This document shows, piece after piece, positions 5,837-14,296 of a stretch of DNA of 14,403 nt. The translations under genes were made by a program, and so were the position numbers. The first letter of the stretch is position 1. Each line of letters opens with the position of its first letter. This DNA is from Candidatus Poribacteria bacterium (lineage in GTDB: Bacteria > Abyssobacteria > SURF-5). The notes below the pieces were generated by a model. That model was not told the origin of the DNA and searched no databases. It saw nothing but the letters and a program-made list of their open reading frames with translations. Where the stretch lies: NCBI GenBank assembly GCA_016215705.1, contig JACRIR010000019.1, positions 1 through 14,403 on the forward strand, in the 5' to 3' direction.

Positions 5837-5865
5837 ATTATAGTCGAGCTGGTCGTATGAGTCAA
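5837..5865 (-). promoter_or_regulatory. Near-perfect sigma-70 promoter facing tupB
   Basis: On the reverse strand TTGACT (5865-5860) and TATAAT (5842-5837) are separated by exactly 17 bp. Transcription should start near 5830. The first ATG downstream is the truncated ORF at 5785; the first intact gene is tupB at 5549, about 280 nt away. It probably drives the tup-moa genes through the remnant. Confidence 0.8.
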
Positions 5866-5991
5866 ACGGGACAGGGAATGATGAATGATGAAGAATAAAA
5901 ACGGGGCAACTGAGAACGTTTACTTGATTTGCGAATCGAGGACTGAGTGAATCCTCACCGAATAAAATTATGTCATCTTACATAGAATCGG

Positions 5992-6522
5992 TCAAGAGGG
6001 TTCTCCCTTGCCCATTGACCGTATCCGTGCGATGTCTTCGTCCGGAATGCACAGGAACTTGAGAAACTCCCGGTGCTTCTCGGGAGCGAGCCGCTCAAAC
6101 TCGACGTGCCACCGGAGCATATCCTCGTCGCTGAAGCCGGATGCCCGCAGCAGCGACATCCACACTTCCGCATTCATCACTCTTATCCGCCGGCGATATT
6201 GTCTCCGTTTGAGAATGCCAAGGATGAATCGCTGTTGTTCTCTGAGGCGCCCGATGTCATCATTCAGCTCCTCCAACCGTTTCTCGAGCGCCTTTGTGAG
6301 AGTGTTTCCGGGGGAGTCCAGCACATTTGCGATTTCCTTGAGCGACAGCCCGGCCTGACGATACCTGCAAATCTGCTCGAGCCTCTTCGCGTCACTCCCG
6401 GAATATTGCCGGTATTCACTTTCGGTTCTCGCAGACGGTTTGAGCAGGCCGATGGAATCGTAATAGAGCAGAGTGCTCCGCGAGAGACCGAATTTTCGCG
6501 CCAATCTCCCTATCGTGTGCAT
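5992..6522 (-). CDS. MerR-family transcriptional regulator
   Basis: A 176-residue DNA-binding regulator. The N-terminal winged helix-turn-helix reads MHTIGRLARKFGLSRSTLLY, then YDSIGLLKPSAR and YRQYSGSDAKRLEQI, followed by RQAGLSLKEIANVLD. A coiled-coil dimerisation helix (about 75-115, KALEKRLEELNDDIGRLREQ) follows. The C-terminal part (VWMSLLRASGFSDEDMLRW, then EFERLAPEKHREFLKF and IARIRSM) is an effector-type segment seen in other MerR-like proteins. It lacks an obvious Cys metal site, so it probably senses something other than a metal. The ATG at 6522 has GGGGAGGG upstream; a GTG seven codons earlier is in frame but less likely. It lies on the same strand as the SRPBCC gene, whose promoter has MerR-type geometry. 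Confidence 0.9.
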   Translation of the reverse strand: MHTIGRLARKFGLSRSTLLYYDSIGLLKPSARTESEYRQYSGSDAKRLEQICRYRQAGLSLKEIANVLDSPGNTLTKALEKRLEELNDDIGRLREQQRFILGILKRRQYRRRIRVMNAEVWMSLLRASGFSDEDMLRWHVEFERLAPEKHREFLKFLCIPDEDIARIRSMGKGEPS

Positions 6523-6636
6523 TCCCCGCCCTCCCCTCTTCACAACATCGCAAACCTCTTTACCGCTCGGTTTCGGTATCGCGAATTCTTGTCGCTATTT
6601 CCGCCACCCCTTTTGCAGAAGGCGACTACTGATTGT

Positions 6637-6720
6637 CCCCTTTATTAAAGGGGGGCAGGGGGATTTTCCCTGTGCATCTCGCTCGTTTTCTCGAAATGGA
6701 TTCCCGTTTGCGCAGGAATG
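6637..6720. repeat. Two small hairpin repeats upstream of merR
   Basis: CCCCTTTA (6637-6644) and TAAAGGGG (6646-6653) pair perfectly around one T, followed by GGCAGGGGGATTT. This resembles the CCCCCTTTG...AAAGGGGGATTT repeat at 14297-14400. ATTCC (6700-6704) and GGAAT (6715-6719) flank CGTTTGCGCA, a form of the widespread ATTCCCGC...GCGGGAAT repeat. The surrounding stretch 6523-6754 shows no gene and no convincing promoter for merR. Confidence 0.55.
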
Positions 6721-6754
6721 ACGTAAAGCGTGTAGCTTCCTTGTATTATTACAA

Positions 6755-6881
6755 GTGTGGTGTCTCAGAAATAACTTAAAGCGTTGCGAAGGGGACTGTC
6801 CCAGATTTACGGGCGCTTTGCGCCGTAGAATCGGGACTGTCCCCGAAGCACAAATGTAAAGAAGCGTTAGAGACACTACAC
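6755..6881. mobile_element. 127-bp MITE-like element with 12-bp terminal inverted repeats
   Basis: The left end GTGTGGTGTCTC (6755-6766) and the right end GAGACACTACAC (6870-6881) are inverse complements with one mismatch. Inside, GGGGACTGTCCC and GGGACTGTCCCC flank ACGGGCGCTTTGCGCCGT, giving a large nested stem. It encodes no protein. A second copy at 14170-14264 is 95 bp long, differs at 5 positions and has no indels, but lacks the left end. No target-site duplication is obvious. Size, ends and copy number suggest a non-autonomous transposable element; the family is not recognised. Confidence 0.65.
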
Positions 6882-6909
6882 CAGGAACCAGGAACTAGGA
6901 ACCGGGAAC
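6881..6909. repeat. Heptanucleotide tandem array (CCAGGAA-type, 4 units)
   Basis: From 6881 the sequence runs CCAGGAA, CCAGGAA, CTAGGAA, CCGGGAA, CCG in perfect 7-nt register. It starts at the last base of the 127-bp element and runs into the 3' end of the SRPBCC gene, whose TAG stop lies in the third unit. Confidence 0.8.
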
Positions 6910-7386
6910 CGTTTCTCTGAGCATCTCACCTTTGGTCAGATAATGATTCAGCGAGTTGTTTGTCCACTGCGTCATCAGATCAAGAAATTCACCGGTAATG
7001 TGTTCAAGAACCCGGTTTCCGTCCGGACTTAGCCCCGTGTACGTGCGGCGCCAGTGAATTATTGAGCCATTATCTCCCGCCTCGAGCCAGACGTCAAGTT
7101 TTTCGACTGCCATGCCGGGATAGACAATCACAAACTCGATGCTGAAATTCTCGTTATCGTATTTGCTGACTACCCATGTTCCCTCACCGAGGCCATGAGG
7201 GAACTCCGTCTTGAATATGCAGTTGTTCTCCGCAACGCCTGACTCCGAATAGACCATTTCGCAGGCCCATCCATGAATCCAGTCGTATTCCCTTACAGGA
7301 CAGAGGAGGGGGAAGACTTCTTCACGAGGCGCCACAAGTTGGTAAGCATCCTGTTTCACGAATCGCTTTGGCGTAAAGTTGGCCAT
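6895..7386 (-). CDS. SRPBCC-fold (START/Bet v1-like) protein
   Basis: A 163-residue soluble protein beginning MANFTPKRFVKQDAYQLVAP, followed by REEVFPLLCPVREYDWI. The latter is the typical opening of a SRPBCC domain (a helix-grip fold with a deep hydrophobic pocket). Middle strands read GLGEGTWVVSKYD, FSIEFVIVYPGMAVEKLDVW and IIHWRRTYTGLSPDGN. A long C-terminal helix (residues about 125-155) closes the pocket. Members bind or modify hydrophobic ligands; no catalytic residues can be named here. The ATG has GGAAAGGG upstream. A promoter with a 19-bp spacer lies about 100 bp before it and a MerR gene is downstream, suggesting ligand-responsive control. The last four residues (VPGS) and the stop are encoded by the heptamer array, so the original C-terminus may have been altered. 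Confidence 0.75.
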   Translation of the reverse strand: MANFTPKRFVKQDAYQLVAPREEVFPLLCPVREYDWIHGWACEMVYSESGVAENNCIFKTEFPHGLGEGTWVVSKYDNENFSIEFVIVYPGMAVEKLDVWLEAGDNGSIIHWRRTYTGLSPDGNRVLEHITGEFLDLMTQWTNNSLNHYLTKGEMLRETVPGS

Positions 7387-7484
7387 ATTTTCCCTTTCCG
7401 GGGCAAGACGAATGCCCTCGAGCCGCTACCCTTGATGATTCCTCAGTCAACTCATCCTCACGGCGATGTTCCACGTTGTACGAC

Positions 7485-7515
7485 AGTCTAAACTATAAAG
7501 CTGTAGTCAGGTCAA
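7485..7515 (-). promoter_or_regulatory. Candidate MerR-regulated promoter (19-bp spacer)
   Basis: On the reverse strand TTGACC (7515-7510) and TAGACT (7490-7485) are 19 bp apart. This over-long spacing is characteristic of promoters activated by MerR proteins through DNA distortion. The spacer contains an ACTA...TAGT dyad with a matching A/T pair inside (ACTAnA-n4-TnTAGT). It lies 99 nt upstream of the SRPBCC start codon. Assignment to the MerR gene at 5992-6522 is inference from proximity. Confidence 0.5.
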
Positions 7516-7580
7516 GCATTTTTTCGAGTAGAAGAAGGGGAAAGGCGAAAGAGGTCAAGGAGAGGGAAAAAACACTTTCC

Positions 7581-8459
7581 CTATATTCTTATCCCCAATA
7601 TTCTCTGCGCGTTGGTGAGAAATATCTTTTCAAGAATATCGTCGCGGTAGCCTTCGGAGGCGTAGGCGTCGAAGAGTTTCTGGTGAGGGATCATGGGATA
7701 GTCGGAGCCGAACATCGCGCGGTCCTGCAGGCGGCCGTGCAGTTCCTTCTTGAGGGCGGGGGAGAAGTACTTCGGGGACCAGCCTGAGAGTTCCATCACG
7801 ACGTTGGACTTGTGGATGAGCACCGCGATCATCTCGTCCTGCCACGGCCACGAAGGATGACACGCGATAATGAGGAGCTCGGGGAAATCGGCTGCGACAT
7901 CATCTATATAAGGAATGGGCCTCGTGTATTTGAGGTGGATGCCCAAGCCGCCGGGCATGCCCGCTCCGAGGCCGGTTGTGCCGGTATGGAACATCACGGG
8001 CGCTTTGAGTTCGACACACTTTTCCCACAGCGGGTAGAACCTCCGGTCATTCGGAAAGAATGCCTGCGCCGATTGCTGGAACTTCACGCCCATCAGCTTC
8101 AGTTCCTTAATCGAGCGTTCGGCCTCCTTGATCGCCATTTCGCCTTTCCACGGGTCAACGCAGGCAAAGCCCCCGACGAAGGCCTGGGGATAATCGCTCG
8201 TAAGCCTGGCGACATAGTCGTTGCTCGTGGCCGGTTGGCCGGTGTTCGTCTCGGCGTCCCATGCGACGATGATTCCTTTCACGCCTGCGTCGACGAAATC
8301 CTGCGCCATATCTTCCTCGGTCTTTGAGATTGCGAGCACTTCTTCATCCGATAGCTCCCGCTTCTGATAATATTGCATAAGCGCTTTTTGATATTTCAGC
8401 ATGCTTTTGGCGGCGGCGCGTGTTGAGGGGTGCGCATGAACGTCGATGGCTTTTAGCAC
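7581..8459 (-). CDS. Amidohydrolase-superfamily (amidohydrolase 2) metalloenzyme
   Basis: A 292-residue TIM-barrel hydrolase or decarboxylase of the ACMSD/gamma-resorcylate decarboxylase-like group. Metal-binding residues are visible: HxH at H8/H10 (DVHAHPS), H158 (MFHTGTTG), H201 (ACHPSWPW) and D253 (FGSDYPM). These enzymes hydrolyse or non-oxidatively decarboxylate aromatic or cyclic carboxylates using Zn or Mn. The substrate cannot be told from sequence. The start is GTG at 8459, with GGAG six bases upstream. It begins 13 nt after the stop of the flippase gene, so the two are probably co-transcribed. A 7-bp hairpin (AGGGAAA 7563-7569 with TTTCCCT 7576-7582) overlaps the stop codon but lacks a convincing T-run. 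Confidence 0.88.
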   Translation of the reverse strand: MLKAIDVHAHPSTRAAAKSMLKYQKALMQYYQKRELSDEEVLAISKTEEDMAQDFVDAGVKGIIVAWDAETNTGQPATSNDYVARLTSDYPQAFVGGFACVDPWKGEMAIKEAERSIKELKLMGVKFQQSAQAFFPNDRRFYPLWEKCVELKAPVMFHTGTTGLGAGMPGGLGIHLKYTRPIPYIDDVAADFPELLIIACHPSWPWQDEMIAVLIHKSNVVMELSGWSPKYFSPALKKELHGRLQDRAMFGSDYPMIPHQKLFDAYASEGYRDDILEKIFLTNAQRILGIRI

Positions 8460-8472
8460 CTCGATCTCCTTT

Positions 8473-9831
8473 TCATTTTTCTGATATCCGCTGGCCGTGG
8501 TCTAACGACTTCTTTTGAGGCAAGAAGGTATAAACCAGAATCGAGACCATCAGCGCCATGCCGCCGGCGGCGATTGTCAATAGGACTGACATGGGCGTGG
8601 GATGGAACAGCCAGACCGCTGCGAACGTAAGAACTGTGAGCGGCACAAGCATCAAGATAAAACCATGTCGGTCGTTGGCGAGGTTATAATTCACCAAAAT
8701 AGTGGTCGTGGCGACAGGCGTTATGGCGACGCCAAAAAGTCTTATGAGTGCGACGAGTTCGGGCGCATCCGTCTTCGCAAGGAACAGCGCCAGGTGACGA
8801 CCCAAAATGACGCAGGCGCCGATTCCGCAAAGAGAAAGCAATACTTCGATGCCGAGACCGCGTAAGAGTATCGGCGTCGGATTCTCGCCGACGGCTTTCT
8901 TGCGGGCGACCTTCGGGAAGAGGGCCAATATTATCCCCATAGGCAGGAACAGAAAGCCCTTTCCCACGATTGAGGCGGTGGCGTAATAGCCCGCCAGCTT
9001 CAGACCCTCACCCTGCTCTCCGTAGAAATGGCGCACGAGCGCAATGTCGAGATTGCAGAAGAAACTCAAGGGAAAGAGTGCGACCACGACAGGAGCGGCA
9101 AACCTGTAGATTCGGCGCATGTCGATGGAGTCATCCTCCTCCGGCAGCGCAAGCACTTCTCGTATCGGCCAGAAGCCGACGGCAAAAGCAAGGATAAACG
9201 ACAGGGTTACACCGAGAAGCACGCCGCCGACACCCCATCCGATGACTGCGAACAGTATTCCGAGACCACACTTAGTGACGAACCCGGTGAAGTACGACAT
9301 CCCCAGATAGCCGAACTGCTCGTTCCCTTGCAGCACGGCCCAGAAGACCGGCATTGTGAACGTGAAGAACAGGAGTACGCCCGAGGCGATGATCGGGGCG
9401 TTCTTCTGAATATTGAAGAACTCTCCGATAATGGGCGCTCCCAATATTGCAAGGGCCATGAGGATGAATGCGACGACGCTCACGCGTTTGAAGCACTCTA
9501 GCAGCAATCTCCTTACTTTGGAATATTCGCCTCGAGCGCCGAACTGCGCGACAAACTTCGTTATGGTGGTCTGAACCGTGATAATCGGGATCGCTGCCAC
9601 ATACAACAGCGACAGCAACGAATTGAGGGCGCTATAGTCATCGGGCCCGAGGTTCCGGCTCATATAGATATGGAAATAGAACGTGAAAACATTGCCGAGG
9701 CCGGTAATAAGAATGAGGAAGCCTTCATCAAAGATGCTGTCTTTCTTTTGAGGAATCGCTCCCACAACAGGGCTCTCGATTTTGGATTCTCGATTTTGGA
9801 TTTTGGATTCTCCTTTATCCGCAGATTTCAC
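8473..9831 (-). CDS. Polysaccharide flippase-like multi-pass membrane protein (MOP/Wzx-type)
   Basis: About 452 residues with roughly 12 hydrophobic segments and an N-terminal domain typical of oligosaccharide flippases. It reads GFLILITGLGNVFTFYFHIY, then MSRNLGPDDYSALNSLLSLL and PIITVQTTITKFVAQF. Such proteins move lipid-linked sugars across the inner membrane; no glycosyltransferase is nearby to fix the substrate. The start is uncertain. The longest frame begins at GTG 9831 inside repeat DNA, and residues 8-20 (ESKIQNR ESKIES) are translated heptamers. The next ATG is around residue 58, inside the first conserved segment, and is too late. A start near residue 23 (GTG) or at the repeat-encoded GTG is most likely. 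The amidohydrolase gene follows closely. Confidence 0.8.
   Translation of the reverse strand: MKSADKGESKIQNRESKIESPVVGAIPQKKDSIFDEGFLILITGLGNVFTFYFHIYMSRNLGPDDYSALNSLLSLLYVAAIPIITVQTTITKFVAQFGARGEYSKVRRLLLECFKRVSVVAFILMALAILGAPIIGEFFNIQKNAPIIASGVLLFFTFTMPVFWAVLQGNEQFGYLGMSYFTGFVTKCGLGILFAVIGWGVGGVLLGVTLSFILAFAVGFWPIREVLALPEEDDSIDMRRIYRFAAPVVVALFPLSFFCNLDIALVRHFYGEQGEGLKLAGYYATASIVGKGFLFLPMGIILALFPKVARKKAVGENPTPILLRGLGIEVLLSLCGIGACVILGRHLALFLAKTDAPELVALIRLFGVAITPVATTTILVNYNLANDRHGFILMLVPLTVLTFAAVWLFHPTPMSVLLTIAAGGMALMVSILVYTFLPQKKSLDHGQRISEK
9778..9812. repeat. Heptanucleotide tandem array (GATTTTG/GATTCTC, 5 units)
   Basis: The sequence runs GATTTTG, GATTCTC, GATTTTG, GATTTTG, GATTCTC in exact 7-nt register. 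On the reverse strand it is read in frame as part of the proposed N-terminus of the flippase (KIQNRESKIES). Related units occur at 5644-5671 and 14009-14025. Confidence 0.8.
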
Positions 9832-9850
9832 AGATTTTCACTGGCTATGA

Positions 9851-9985
9851 TTTAACCGCAAAGGCGCAAAGGTCGCGAAGGAAAACAGCGGAGAAGGAAC
9901 ACGAATCAAGTTTACTACACGAATGAAAGAAACCCTTTCTCATCTTCTGGCCTTACTTTGCGCTCTTTGCGCCTTTGCGGCTAAA
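9851..9985. repeat. Long inverted repeat (30-bp arms) between hemW and the flippase gene
   Basis: The left arm at 9851-9880 and the right arm at 9956-9985 are inverse complements at 26 of 30 positions (core CCGCAAAGGCGCAAAG), separated by 75 bp. A third, single copy of the unit is at 14050-14075. The spacer between hemW and the flippase (9832-10039) contains no gene. The structure could form a large stem-loop in read-through transcripts. Confidence 0.8.
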
Positions 9986-10039
9986 TTGGTCTTCTCGGGT
10001 TTCCCGTTTGTCTTTCGCCTTTTACCCCCCCCAATTCTC

Positions 10040-11161
10040 TTATGGCAAGATTCTAAGTGCTACCTCGTTGGCCAGATGCCAGCCTTTGGCGGACGATTTG
10101 ATGGTTTGACCGTCCCATTCGAGGAGGCCGAGGCCGGTAAGATCGCTCAGAGAGCTCCCGAGCGCCTTCTCCAGAGAAATCCCAAACCTGCCTGCAAACG
10201 AGTCGGAGTCAACGCCGTCTTTCAGTCGAAGCCTCTGTATTATTGTCTCGATAGCCTGCATGTTGGGAGGAATGCTTTCAATCTCGCAGACCGCGTCCCC
10301 TCGGGTTTCCATCGCGCGAATGTAAGCTTGCGGGCCGCGCAGATTGGTTATCCGGCTGCCGCCAAGATACGAGACTGCGCTCGCGCCCAGTCCTAGATAC
10401 TCCTCGTTCGACCAATAGACCATATTGTGACGCGAGCGTCTGCCGGGGAGCGCAAAGTTCGAAATCTCGTAGTGCTCGTAGCCTGCGTCGCTTAGTGTTT
10501 CTAGAGCTATTTCATATAATTCGAGTTCCCCTTCGTCGGATTTCTTCTTTATCTTTCCCTCTTCCAGCAATTTCAAAAATCGCGTCGCAGGCTCAAATGT
10601 GAGGCAATAGGTGGAGACGTGTTCCGGTTCCATCTCGACTGCGCGAGCGAGTGAATTCCGCCAACTCTCGACGGACTGATTCGGAATGGCATATATCAGA
10701 TCGACACTGATATTTTCAATACCGGCTCTCCTCAGCAATGAGAAAGCTCGCGCGACGTCCACTGCCCGATGCTGCCGTCCCAGGAAGGAAAGTTCTGCGT
10801 CATCAAAACTCTGTGCTCCGAGACTCACGCGGTTGACGCCGGTTGCGGCGAGCACGTCGGCTTTGGCTGCATCGAGGCTGCACGGGTTGGCCTCGAGTGT
10901 TATCTCTGCAAGGGGCGATATATCAAGAACCTCTCGCAAATGTTCGAGCAACCAGCGAATCCGGCCCGGCGACAAAATAGTGGGTGTGCCGCCGCCGACG
11001 TATAGAGTTTCGACTGAGGAGAGTGTGGCGGACATTTGTTCCGCCTCGACGACGAGTGCGCGGAGATAGGAATCGAGACTGTCATTAATCGGAACTGAAG
11101 CGAAATCGCAGTATGGGCACTTGGATGTGCAATAGGGGATATGAAGGTAGACGGCTGTCAT
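10040..11161 (-). CDS. hemW: HemW-like radical SAM protein (coproporphyrinogen oxidase-related)
   Basis: A 373-residue radical SAM protein. The cluster motif C11-x3-C15-x2-C18 appears as HIPYCTSKCPYCDFAS, followed by GGGTPTIL (56-63), LEANPCSL, RVSLGAQSF and the family block HNMVYW. The length and the CPYCDF signature match HemW, formerly annotated as oxygen-independent coproporphyrinogen III oxidase. HemW is now regarded as a heme chaperone that binds heme and an iron-sulfur cluster and delivers heme to membrane targets. True HemN normally has a longer N-terminus and a CxxxCxxCxC pattern. The ATG lies 17 nt after the lepB stop, so it is probably in the lepA-lepB-hemW unit, though its ribosome-binding site is weak. 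Confidence 0.92.
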   Translation of the reverse strand: MTAVYLHIPYCTSKCPYCDFASVPINDSLDSYLRALVVEAEQMSATLSSVETLYVGGGTPTILSPGRIRWLLEHLREVLDISPLAEITLEANPCSLDAAKADVLAATGVNRVSLGAQSFDDAELSFLGRQHRAVDVARAFSLLRRAGIENISVDLIYAIPNQSVESWRNSLARAVEMEPEHVSTYCLTFEPATRFLKLLEEGKIKKKSDEGELELYEIALETLSDAGYEHYEISNFALPGRRSRHNMVYWSNEEYLGLGASAVSYLGGSRITNLRGPQAYIRAMETRGDAVCEIESIPPNMQAIETIIQRLRLKDGVDSDSFAGRFGISLEKALGSSLSDLTGLGLLEWDGQTIKSSAKGWHLANEVALRILP

Positions 11162-11178
11162 GACGGATGGCCCAAGGT

Positions 11179-11868
11179 TTAGCGAACCAGCCCTATCCTG
11201 TTCGGAGGCCAGTAAATAGCGACGGCTTTTCCTACAATATTTCCCTTTGGAACAAAACCCCAGAAACGGCTGTCACGGCTGTTGAGCGCATTGTCGCCGA
11301 GCATGAAGTAGTGGTCCGGCGGTATGGCCGTTTCCCACGAGCCGTACTCGCCCGCCGGATAATACACGCGCCCGGCCACGCTGGCAGGTTCCTTGAGAGG
11401 TTTTCCGTTAACGGCAATGTGGCCGCCGCCCCTGACGACGTCGCTCAACTGGGGATTCCAGCCCGGATTGTCCGGCACTATCGCCAACCGTTCGCCACCG
11501 ACGCCCGCAACTCGCTTGATGAAGTCCTTGCCTTGATCCAGCCCATCGATCCCCTGGGTTTCAAACACGACGACATCGCCTCGTTTCGGCTCGGTCATTG
11601 CCAGAACACGATTTCGTGTGAAAGGAATGCGGAATCCGTATATGAATTTGATGACGATGATCTTGTCGCCGTGCCCGTAGTTCATCGCTCCGCGAAGAGT
11701 CGGCTCCATGCTGCCTGTCGGTATTTTAAATGTTTGCAGGAAGAATGCCCGAATGAAGAGGGCGAGCACGACTGCGTATACTATGGTCTTGGTCCACTCC
11801 CACAAGACCGACTCTTGCGGCTGCTCGAAATCGACTTTTTCTTTGATCTCTGATACTGCTTTCGACAT
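11179..11868 (-). CDS. lepB: Signal peptidase I
   Basis: A 229-residue membrane-bound serine protease that removes signal peptides from exported proteins. One N-terminal transmembrane helix (about 26-44, TIVYAVVLALFIRAFF) is followed by the catalytic box FKIPTGSMEPTL with nucleophile S53. Other boxes are GDVVVF (97-102), general base K118 in DFIKRVAGVGGE, and box E MLGDNALNSRDSRFWGFVP. The single TM and 229-residue size place it among the shorter bacterial forms. The ATG has AGGAAGG immediately upstream. It follows lepA on the same strand, the order known from many Gram-negatives, but the gap of 266 bp here is unusually long and full of repeats. Confidence 0.96.
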   Translation of the reverse strand: MSKAVSEIKEKVDFEQPQESVLWEWTKTIVYAVVLALFIRAFFLQTFKIPTGSMEPTLRGAMNYGHGDKIIVIKFIYGFRIPFTRNRVLAMTEPKRGDVVVFETQGIDGLDQGKDFIKRVAGVGGERLAIVPDNPGWNPQLSDVVRGGGHIAVNGKPLKEPASVAGRVYYPAGEYGSWETAIPPDHYFMLGDNALNSRDSRFWGFVPKGNIVGKAVAIYWPPNRIGLVR

Positions 11869-12134
11869 GCCTTCCTATCCTTTCAATGTTTCCTCCGGCA
11901 AACGCCTCTTCTTTTTCTTCTTACTTTTTCTTTCCTCAAATCCACGTCCATCTGTGTGTATCTGTGGTGAAAAATGTTTCTTTTTCTTCTTTTCCCGGAA
12001 TCCCTGTAATCTGCGAAATCTGCGGATTCCCCGTTTCTTCTTTTGGTTGTAGGGGACAGCCCGCTATGCTACTCACGTTCGAAATCTTGAATTCCAGTCG
12101 GGATTCCCTTTTCTTCTTCTTTCTCACCGATCGC
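11869..12134. other. lepA-lepB spacer with purine tracts and short repeats
   Basis: 266 bp between lepA and lepB hold no supported gene. Four CTTCTT/TTTTTCTTCTT-type tracts (about 11907-11933, 11977-11994, 12033-12045, 12109-12125) read as GAAGAAAAA on the transcribed strand. Between them are two simple direct repeats: CATCTGTGTGTATCTGTGG (11950-11968) and ATCTGCGAAATCTGCGG (12010-12026, in a GGAATCC...GGATTCC frame). No clear promoter for lepB is seen. Confidence 0.6.
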
Positions 12135-13931
<1,797 letters not shown>

Positions 13932-13976
13932 ACACCTATTCTAAGCCTTCCAAAGTTTAAATGGATCAAACATTTA

Positions 13977-14005
13977 ATTATAGCAGAATATCGGCAGGGC
14001 TTCAA
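13977..14005 (-). promoter_or_regulatory. Extended -10 sigma-70 promoter of lepA
   Basis: On the reverse strand TTGAAG (14005-14000) and TATAAT (13982-13977) are 17 bp apart, and TGC directly precedes the -10, giving an extended -10 element. A start near 13970 gives a leader of about 40 nt to the lepA ATG at 13931. The -35 lies only a few bases from the heptamer array at 14009. Confidence 0.78.
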
Positions 14006-14008
14006 ATT

Positions 14009-14025
14009 GATTTTGGATTTTGGAT
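14009..14025. repeat. Short heptamer array (GATTTTG, 2.5 units)
   Basis: GATTTTG, GATTTTG, GAT in register, the same unit as at 9778-9812. It abuts the lepA promoter. Confidence 0.6.
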
Positions 14026-14049
14026 TGGGCCGGAAGAAGAGAGGTTCCC

Positions 14050-14075
14050 ACCGCAAACGCGCAAAGAGCGCAAAG
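14050..14075. repeat. Single copy of the CCGCAAAGGCGCAAAG repeat
   Basis: It matches the reverse complement of the arm at 9956-9985 with two differences over 26 bp. No partner arm is visible within the window. Confidence 0.65.
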
Positions 14076-14097
14076 ACTTGGCTTCTTCGGGATTCAA

Positions 14098-14163
14098 CCA
14101 CGAACCATAAACCACGAACCACTAACTACGAACCATGAACCATGAACTATGAACTATGAACCA
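14098..14163. repeat. Heptanucleotide tandem array (CCAYGAA-type, 9 units)
   Basis: Nine consecutive 7-nt units from 14098: CCACGAA, CCATAAA, CCACGAA, CCACTAA, CTACGAA, CCATGAA twice, CTATGAA twice, then CCA. The unit is closely related to CCAGGAA at 6881-6909. It ends 6 bp before the second copy of the 127-bp element. ORFs across it are repeat translations only. Confidence 0.85.
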
Positions 14164-14169
14164 CCCTTT

Positions 14170-14264
14170 CGAAGGGGACTGTCCCAGATTTACGGGCGCC
14201 TTGCGCCGTAGAATCGGGACTGTCTCCGAAGCTCAGATGTAAAGAAGCGTTAGAGACACTGCAC
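14170..14264. mobile_element. Second, left-truncated copy of the MITE-like element
   Basis: 95 bp aligned without gaps to 6787-6881, with 5 mismatches, in the same orientation. The right terminal repeat GAGACACTGCAC (14253-14264) is present. The 32 bp of the left end are missing and are replaced by the heptamer array. Confidence 0.75.
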
Positions 14265-14296
14265 TAGTAGAGCGCCTCCTAAATAATGTTGCAATG

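Noticed and set aside
5566-5865. 99-codon reverse ORF upstream of tupB
   Set aside because: Its start codon falls in the -35 box of the promoter at 5837-5865, and its end is a translation of heptamer and CACAGAG-type repeats.
5969-5984. Possible terminator after merR (TATGT/ACATA followed by ATTTTATT)
   Set aside because: The stem is only 5 A/T-rich base pairs, too weak to call.
6073-6648. 191-codon plus-strand ORF
   Set aside because: Antisense to the MerR gene, whose helix-turn-helix is clear.
14098-14163. Possible CRISPR-like array
   Set aside because: Units are 7 nt with no spacers; this is a simple tandem array.
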